From Bacillota bacterium (lineage in GTDB: Bacteria; Bacillota; Clostridia; Christensenellales; Aristaeellaceae): a stretch of DNA of 11,464 nt. Every line of letters starts with the position of its first letter. The stretch's first letter is position 1. The position numbers and the translations under genes are program-made. The notes beneath the pieces were generated by a model. The model was not told the DNA's origin. It was given only the letters and a program-made list of their open reading frames with translations, and ran no database searches. This document shows, piece after piece, positions 6,796-11,464 of this stretch. The stretch covers positions 1-11,464 of the forward strand of contig JAEVZE010000201.1 of NCBI GenBank assembly GCA_023392395.1. Reading direction: 5' to 3'.

Positions 6796-8040
6796 ATGGG
6801 GATCGTTGAGGATGCGCGAACGATTGTGAACGCGTCCATTCACTCGGTTTTGCCGGGCGTCGCCGTCAGGGAGGCGCTCTCCGGTTTGGACATCCGGCGG
6901 CCGGTCCATCTGGTCGCCATTGGAAAGGCCGCCTGGACGATGGCGGAAGCGGCGTGCCAGACGCTGGGGGACGCCATTGCCGGCGGCGTCGTCATCACAA
7001 AATACCACCACGCCAAATCGGAACTTGCGCGGCTTGAAATCGTGGAGGCGGGCCACCCGGTGCCGGATGAAAACAGCGTGTACGGCGCGAGAAAAGCGAT
7101 GGAACTGGCTGGGAAGCTTGGCGCAGACGACAGAGTGCTGCTGCTCGTATCGGGCGGCGGTTCCGCGCTGTTTGAATTGCCGCGAAACGGCGTAACCCTG
7201 GAAGACATCGCCTCCGCGACCCGGCAGCTACTCGCGTCCGGCGCGGACATCGTCGAAATCAACGTCATCCGAAAGCGCCTCTCCGCCGTCAAGGGGGGCA
7301 GGTTTGCGCAGCAATGCGCGCCAGCGAGTGTTACCGCCATCGTGCTGAGCGACGTACTGGGCGATCCGCTGGACAGCATCGCCTCCGGCCCGGCGCATCC
7401 AGATCACACCACCTGCCAGGACGCGCTGCGCATCGTCCGGAAATACCATATCCGGCTGTCTGAATCCGCGATGGACGCGCTCGGGGAGGAGACGCCCAAG
7501 GCGCTGGACAACGTGGAAACGCACATCATCGGCAATGTGAAGCGCCTTTGCGACCAGGCGGCGATTGCCTCGCGGACCCTGGGGTATGCGCCGATGATCC
7601 TCACCACCACGCTAAACTGCGAGGCGCGGGAGGCGGGGGCATTCCTGGCGGCCGTCGCGCGGGAGATCCGCGAAACCGGAAGCCCCGTCAGGCCCCCCTG
7701 CGCCGTAATTCTCGGCGGAGAAACGGTGGTGCATCTCCGGGGCGACGGCCGGGGCGGGCGAAACCAAGAGTTGGCGCTGGCTGCCGCGCCGGGCATCGCG
7801 GATTTGGCGGATACGCTGATCTTCTCCGTCGGCTCGGACGGCACGGACGGCCCTACGAATGCCGCGGGCGCGATGGTGACCGGGGCGTTCTGCAGGGATT
7901 GTCTGCAAAAAGGCCTCTCGATCGAGGCGCACCTGGAAAACAACGATTCCTACACGATCCATGATGCGATGGACAGCCTGATCGTCACCGGCCCCACGGG
8001 CACCAACGTGAACGACCTGGCCGTGATTTTGTGCGAATAG
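6796..8040 (+). CDS. gckA: Glycerate 2-kinase, DUF4147/MOFRL type
   Basis: This 414-residue protein phosphorylates D-glycerate at C2, giving 2-phosphoglycerate for lower glycolysis. The N-terminal DUF4147 domain (about 5-235) has AIGKAAWTMAEA, GHPVPDENS, the glycine loop SGGGSALF (119-126), INVIRKRLSAVKGG (K160 and K166 are candidate ATP or substrate contacts) and LSDVLGDPLDSIASGP. The C-terminal MOFRL domain (about 300-405) has GGRNQELAL (320-328) and SDGTDGPTNAAGA (347-359). The true start is ATG 6796 with GGAGGAG 7 bases upstream; the open frame runs back to 6640 inside garR but lacks such a site. It is the last gene of the operon, 46 bases after garR. With GarR it completes a tartronate semialdehyde to 2-phosphoglycerate route. 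Product position (2- rather than 3-phosphoglycerate) follows from the family; the symbol is by family, not by orthology test. Confidence 0.9.
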   Translation: MGIVEDARTIVNASIHSVLPGVAVREALSGLDIRRPVHLVAIGKAAWTMAEAACQTLGDAIAGGVVITKYHHAKSELARLEIVEAGHPVPDENSVYGARKAMELAGKLGADDRVLLLVSGGGSALFELPRNGVTLEDIASATRQLLASGADIVEINVIRKRLSAVKGGRFAQQCAPASVTAIVLSDVLGDPLDSIASGPAHPDHTTCQDALRIVRKYHIRLSESAMDALGEETPKALDNVETHIIGNVKRLCDQAAIASRTLGYAPMILTTTLNCEAREAGAFLAAVAREIRETGSPVRPPCAVILGGETVVHLRGDGRGGRNQELALAAAPGIADLADTLIFSVGSDGTDGPTNAAGAMVTGAFCRDCLQKGLSIEAHLENNDSYTIHDAMDSLIVTGPTGTNVNDLAVILCE

Positions 8041-8055
8041 GGCGGAGTCCGCCCT
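8039..8055 (+). other. Short hairpin spanning the kinase stop codon
   Basis: AGGGCGG (8039-8045) pairs with CCGCCCT (8049-8055) across a 3-base loop. The stem begins inside the TAG stop codon of the kinase gene. No T-run follows. It may stabilise the mRNA 3' end ahead of the true terminator 40 bases on. Confidence 0.4.
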
Positions 8056-8092
8056 TACTGCCGTACTACCACCCCGTTAACATATGTCATTA

Positions 8093-8125
8093 TGCCGCCA
8101 GGACAAATCCTGGCGGCACAATTTT
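8093..8125 (+). terminator. Intrinsic terminator of the five-gene operon
   Basis: A perfect 11-bp stem (TGCCGCCAGGA at 8093-8103 with its complement at 8108-8118) closes a CAAA loop and is followed by CAATTTT. It lies 52 bases after the kinase stop and is a textbook Rho-independent terminator marking the operon's end. Confidence 0.88.
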
Positions 8126-8322
8126 GTAGAAGAGCACGGCAAGTCATTTTTCTGAGAGCCACAGGGCCATACGGGAAATCGAGCGTACCGCCCTGCGAGG
8201 TCGCGCCATCGTCTGGGACTGGAAGAGTTAACCAAAATAGTACGGAGTCTATGAATCTGAGTGAACATATCTTAAAATAAAAGTTAAAGGAATATATGCT
8301 GCGCAAAAAGTGTAAAGAAAAA
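8126..8322. other. Non-coding spacer with an imperfect inverted repeat
   Basis: No convincing gene lies here. Open frames of 62 codons (8092-8280, plus) and 83 codons (8055-8306, minus) cross the terminator, lack ribosome-binding sites and resemble nothing I know. CAGGGC at 8162-8167 pairs with GCCCTG at 8190-8195, and inside it TACG (8170-8173) pairs with CGTA (8184-8187), a possible 34-base stem-loop. From about 8230 the DNA becomes strongly AT-rich, unlike the rest of the window, and leads into the promoter of the next gene. Confidence 0.5.
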
Positions 8323-8331
8323 TGCTATAAT
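8323..8331 (+). promoter_or_regulatory. Extended -10 promoter of the Big_2 surface protein
   Basis: TGC-TATAAT is a perfect -10 box with the TGn extension, 41 bases before the ATG at 8373. The -35 position (8303-8308, GCAAAA) is poor, as is usual for extended -10 promoters. The A/T-rich tract upstream (about 8265-8320) could act as an UP element. Confidence 0.72.
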
Positions 8332-8372
8332 TATCGAAAGCTCTTCGAAATTATTGTGCTGGGGGTTTTGCC

Positions 8373-11300
8373 ATGTCTCTTCATCTGCGCAAGGTACTGG
8401 CGTCCATGCTTGTCGTTCTCCTGATGATCAACATGCTGCCGTCAGGCTTGACGCCCGGTCTGCTCCAGGGCAGCCCCGCAAGGGCGGAGTCACAGGAAGT
8501 GGAAATCCCGGCGGCCGGGCAGGATGAGCAGCCCGCTCCGGAGGAGCCGTCTGCGAACGCGGACGAAAACCAGCCTTACGAACCCGTCGCAGACGAACAG
8601 GAAGAGCCGGCTGAGCCAGCGCAGCCTGATTCACCGCCGCCGGTTGAGGCGACCGCCGAACCGGACGAAACCTCTGCGCCCGTCCCCGCGCCGGAGGAGC
8701 AGCCCTCCGCCAGCCCTGAGGACAGCATTCGGACAAAGGCGGCGAACGTGGTCGTCACGGATGTCTCCATCGTTTCGCCGGATGACGCGGAGGAAACGCC
8801 GCTGACCAGCGAAACCATCTCGCTCAACGAGGGCAGCAGCCGCGAACTGAAGCTCACAGCGAAGCTGAGCTACAACGCGCCGGATGCGACGTCCGGCGTC
8901 AAGTGGACTACTTCCAATTCAAAGATCGCAAAAGTTTCAGCCGATGGGCTGAACTGCACCGTGACCGGCGTGAAGGCTGGCACGGCGAAAATCGTCGCCG
9001 CGGCGACCGATGGCAGCGGGAAAAAGTCGACCCTGACGGTGACGGTTGCGACGCTGGTGGAAGACATCACCGTGAGCAGCGCCCGCCCGAGCGTGGTGGC
9101 TAGCTTCACGGTGAATTGTACCGCGGCGGTTTCGCCCTCCAAGGCCACCAACAAGGCAGTGACATGGTCCTCCGGAAACGAGGATATCGCCACCGTCACC
9201 AGCAAGGGCGTGGTCAAGGGCATCGCCCCGGGCGTGGCGACGATCACCGCGAAGAGTGCCGACGACAGCCAGGCGGAAGGCTCGGTGGACATCACCGTGG
9301 TACCCGCGGTGAACCAGATCCTTCTGACCGCGGATGGCCAGGCGGCCACTTCCGCCTCCATTGACATCAACAGCGATGATACGTCGATCCTCCTGGAGGC
9401 GTCGACGGATCCCTCCGACGCGACCCAGTCGGTGAACTGGACAACTTCCAGCGCCAAGATCGCTTCGATCGCCAAGGACGGCATGGCGTGCACGGTGACC
9501 GGCGTGGCCGTGGGCAAGGCGACCATCACCGCCACCGCCCTGGACGGAACCGGGAAAACGGTCAACTTTACCGTGTACGTGACTCGTCTGGCCAAGGAAG
9601 TTAAAGTCACTGGCCCGGCCGCGACACTGCGGGGCGGCGCCAAAATGACGCTGACCGCGACGGTGACTCCCTCGAAGACCACCGACAAATCGGTGTCCTG
9701 GAGCAGCAGCGACGAAAACGTGGCTTCTGTCAGCGCCAAGGGCATGGTGACCGCCAAGGCTGTGGAGACGGCGACACCGGTGACCATCACCGCCACCGCA
9801 AACGATGACAGCGGCCTCAGCGGCACCTATGACATCCTGGTGACGCCGGCGGCGGCGCTGGTGACGGTGACGGCGGAGGGCGACGTACCCGGGATCATCG
9901 ACCTGAACGAACCGGACGCCGCAGACAGGACGCTGAAGCTGCAGGCAGTGATCACGCCGGGCGAAGCTTTGCAGGCGGTCACCTGGTCCAGCTCCAGCAC
10001 CAAGGTGGCGAAGGTGAATTCGGATGGTCTGGTGACTGGCGTGGCCGTGGGCAGCGCGAACATCACCGCCACCGCCGCGGACGGCTCCGGCGCGAAGGGC
10101 ACCTTCCAGGTTGTCGTAACCCGGCTGACCAGGGAGGTCAAGATCACCGGCCCGGCCACGACGATGATGGGCGGCAGCAAGATGACGCTGACCGCGACGA
10201 TAACGCCCTCCAAGACCACCGACAAATCGGTGACCTGGAGCAGCAGCGACGAGAGCTTGGCGACTGTCAGCGCCAAGGGCGTGGTGACCGCCATGGCTGT
10301 GGAAACGGCGACGACGGTGACCATCACCGCCACGGCGAACGACGACAGCGGCGCCAGCGGTGTCTATGACATTCTGGTGACGCCGGCGGCGGCGCTTGTG
10401 ACGGTGACGGCGGAGGGCGGCGCGCCCGGGATCATCGACCTGAACGGGTTGGACGCCGCGGACAGGACGCTGAAGCTGCAGGCGGCGGTATCGCCTGACG
10501 AAGCCTCGCAGGCGGTCACCTGGTCCAGCTCCAGCACCAAGGTGGCGAAAGTGGATTCGAGCGGCTTGGTGACCGGCGTGGCCGTAGGCAGCGCGATCAT
10601 TACCGCCGCCGCCACCGACGGTTCCGGCGCGAAGGGCACCTTCACAGTCGCCGTAACCCGGCTTTCCAACATGATCGTCGTTGCGGGCGACAAGACGCTG
10701 GTGGAGGGCAAGGCCGCCGCGCTGACCGCGACGGTGTCGCCCTCCAATACCTCCAATAAAGCGGTGACCTGGAGCAGCAGCGACGAGAGCATAGCGACCG
10801 TCAGCGTCAGGGGCGTGGTGATCGCGCAGGATGTGGACAGTCCGGCGATGGTGACCATCACCGCCGAGACGCAGGACGGCACCGGGCTGAAGGACAGCCT
10901 GGACATTACCGTGGTTCCCGCCATCGACAGCGTGAGCGTGCAGGTGAACGGCGAGGACGCGGGCACCGTGCTCATCAATCTGAACGATCTGGACAAGACC
11001 GTGCAGATGTCCGCCGTGGAGAGTCCGGGGGACGCGATCCAGGGCGTGGAATGGTCCAGCTCCAACACCAAGGTCGCCAAGGTGAGTGCCAGCGGCCTGG
11101 TGACCGGCGTCGGCGCCGGTTCCGCCACCATTACCGCCACCGCCGTGGATGGCAGCGGAGCCGCCGGCAGCGCAATCGTCAGCGTGGCCTACCGCGCGCT
11201 CTCTGTGGAGGTCACCGGCGCGAGTGAAGTGGTCTCCGGCGACAGCGCCGCGATGAAGGCGACCGTTCTGCCCACGAACACCGCCAATAAGGTCGTAACC

Positions 11301-11464
11301 TGGAGCGTTGACGATCCTACGGTCGCCACGATCACCGCCAAGGGCGTTCTGACGGCGCTGAGCGTTCAGGAAAAAACCACCGTGATGGTGACGGCCAAGA
11401 CGACGGACAACTCCGGTGTGACCGGAACGAAGACGGTGGACATTCTGCCCCGGCCTGCCTCGAT
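8373..11464 (+). CDS. Large secreted bacterial Ig-like (Big_2) repeat protein, N-terminal 1030 residues
   Basis: The frame is open from ATG 8373 to the window edge, so the protein is incomplete. The start has GGGGG at 8361-8365 and the extended -10 promoter before it. Residues 1-38 are a signal peptide: RK near the N-terminus, a hydrophobic core LVVLLMINML, and likely cleavage after ARA. Residues 39-122 are a Pro/Glu/Ala-rich acidic linker. From about 126 on there are ten Big_2-like domains of about 85-100 residues, each with a VTWSSS-type strand and a GLVTGV-type strand. They form five alternating A-B pairs: A1 126-226, B1 227-312, A2 313-402, B2 403-493, A3 494-581, B3 582-672, A4 673-760, B4 761-850, A5 851-943, B5 944 to the edge. 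Such proteins are exported and act as adhesins, cell-wall or S-layer associated proteins, or spacers that hold out an enzyme domain. The C-terminal part that would decide this is not in the window. It is a separate transcription unit. Confidence 0.88.
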   Translation, partial: MSLHLRKVLASMLVVLLMINMLPSGLTPGLLQGSPARAESQEVEIPAAGQDEQPAPEEPSANADENQPYEPVADEQEEPAEPAQPDSPPPVEATAEPDETSAPVPAPEEQPSASPEDSIRTKAANVVVTDVSIVSPDDAEETPLTSETISLNEGSSRELKLTAKLSYNAPDATSGVKWTTSNSKIAKVSADGLNCTVTGVKAGTAKIVAAATDGSGKKSTLTVTVATLVEDITVSSARPSVVASFTVNCTAAVSPSKATNKAVTWSSGNEDIATVTSKGVVKGIAPGVATITAKSADDSQAEGSVDITVVPAVNQILLTADGQAATSASIDINSDDTSILLEASTDPSDATQSVNWTTSSAKIASIAKDGMACTVTGVAVGKATITATALDGTGKTVNFTVYVTRLAKEVKVTGPAATLRGGAKMTLTATVTPSKTTDKSVSWSSSDENVASVSAKGMVTAKAVETATPVTITATANDDSGLSGTYDILVTPAAALVTVTAEGDVPGIIDLNEPDAADRTLKLQAVITPGEALQAVTWSSSSTKVAKVNSDGLVTGVAVGSANITATAADGSGAKGTFQVVVTRLTREVKITGPATTMMGGSKMTLTATITPSKTTDKSVTWSSSDESLATVSAKGVVTAMAVETATTVTITATANDDSGASGVYDILVTPAAALVTVTAEGGAPGIIDLNGLDAADRTLKLQAAVSPDEASQAVTWSSSSTKVAKVDSSGLVTGVAVGSAIITAAATDGSGAKGTFTVAVTRLSNMIVVAGDKTLVEGKAAALTATVSPSNTSNKAVTWSSSDESIATVSVRGVVIAQDVDSPAMVTITAETQDGTGLKDSLDITVVPAIDSVSVQVNGEDAGTVLINLNDLDKTVQMSAVESPGDAIQGVEWSSSNTKVAKVSASGLVTGVGAGSATITATAVDGSGAAGSAIVSVAYRALSVEVTGASEVVSGDSAAMKATVLPTNTANKVVTWSVDDPTVATITAKGVLTALSVQEKTTVMVTAKTTDNSGVTGTKTVDILPRPAS
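9579..10652 (+). repeat. Two tandem 537-bp copies encoding a Big_2 B-A pair
   Basis: Copies at 9579-10115 and 10116-10652 align without gaps. Three anchors (GTGACTCG/GTAACCCG at 9579 and 10116, TGACGCCGGCGGCGGCGCT at 9841 and 10378, and GTAACCCGGCT at 10116 and 10653) all give exactly 537 bp, or 179 codons. Long stretches are identical, such as the TCCAGCTCCAGCACCAAGGT segment. Flanking pairs keep the protein pattern but differ much more in DNA, so this pair is a recent duplication. Confidence 0.85.

Noticed and set aside
5757..6839. A 360-codon minus-strand frame over garR
   Set aside because: It is an antisense shadow. The plus-strand product matches GarR over its whole length.
8055..8306. 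Small frames of 83 codons (minus) and 62 codons (plus, 8092-8280) in the spacer
   Set aside because: Both run through the intrinsic terminator, have no ribosome-binding site and show no recognisable domain.
9579..10652. A CRISPR array or mobile element as the source of the repeats
   Set aside because: The repeats are 537 bp long, in frame, and encode Ig-like domains inside one gene, without spacers or transposase.
8870..11140. Three long minus-strand open frames (8870-9826, 9827-10333, 10364-11140) opposite the Big_2 gene
   Set aside because: They are the antisense of a GC-rich repetitive gene that has few stop-forming codons in that frame. They share the same repeats, have no ribosome-binding sites, and the plus-strand protein has clear domains and a signal peptide.

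Overview
The window looks like a chromosomal stretch from a high-GC, Gram-positive Bacillota (clostridial, probably gut) bacterium. The reasons are strong purine-rich ribosome-binding sites, split two-subunit transketolases, a carbohydrate ABC transporter beside a GH31 glycosidase, and a secreted protein built from bacterial Ig-like (Big_2) repeats. This placement rests on gene style, not on a marker gene. No rRNA, tRNA, CRISPR array, insertion sequence or prophage gene was seen.

Region 1 (1-2360): the 3' end of a sugar ABC transporter permease, then a complete GH31 alpha-glycosidase on the same strand, closed by two tandem perfect hairpins. This is the tail of a sugar uptake and hydrolysis operon.

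Region 2 (2445-3234): an XRE-cupin regulator on the minus strand, with its own terminator and a near-consensus sigma-A promoter (TTGACA-N17-TATGAT). A short palindrome sits between the -35 and -10 boxes. The regulator is divergent from the next operon and probably controls it.

Region 3 (3235-8125): a tight five-gene plus-strand operon: a xylose-isomerase-like TIM-barrel isomerase/epimerase, transketolase subunits N and C, a tartronate semialdehyde reductase (GarR/GlxR type), and a MOFRL-type glycerate 2-kinase. It ends in a clear intrinsic terminator. The last two enzymes take tartronate semialdehyde to D-glycerate and then 2-phosphoglycerate. The order resembles the gcl-hyi-glxR-glxK glyoxylate operon with a split transketolase in the place of glyoxylate carboligase. 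The transketolase C subunit has serine where classical transketolases have a phosphate-contacting histidine. I propose that the operon degrades a C5 keto-sugar acid by transketolase cleavage, releasing tartronate semialdehyde directly. This is the most interesting hypothesis in the window and is unproven.

Region 4 (8126-11464): an AT-rich non-coding stretch ending in an extended -10 promoter, then the first 1030 codons of a large secreted protein that runs off the window. It has a signal peptide, a Pro/Glu-rich linker and about ten Big_2 domains arranged as five alternating A-B pairs. Two neighbouring pairs are near-identical DNA copies with an exact 537-bp period. The long minus-strand open frames over this region and over the other genes are shadows.
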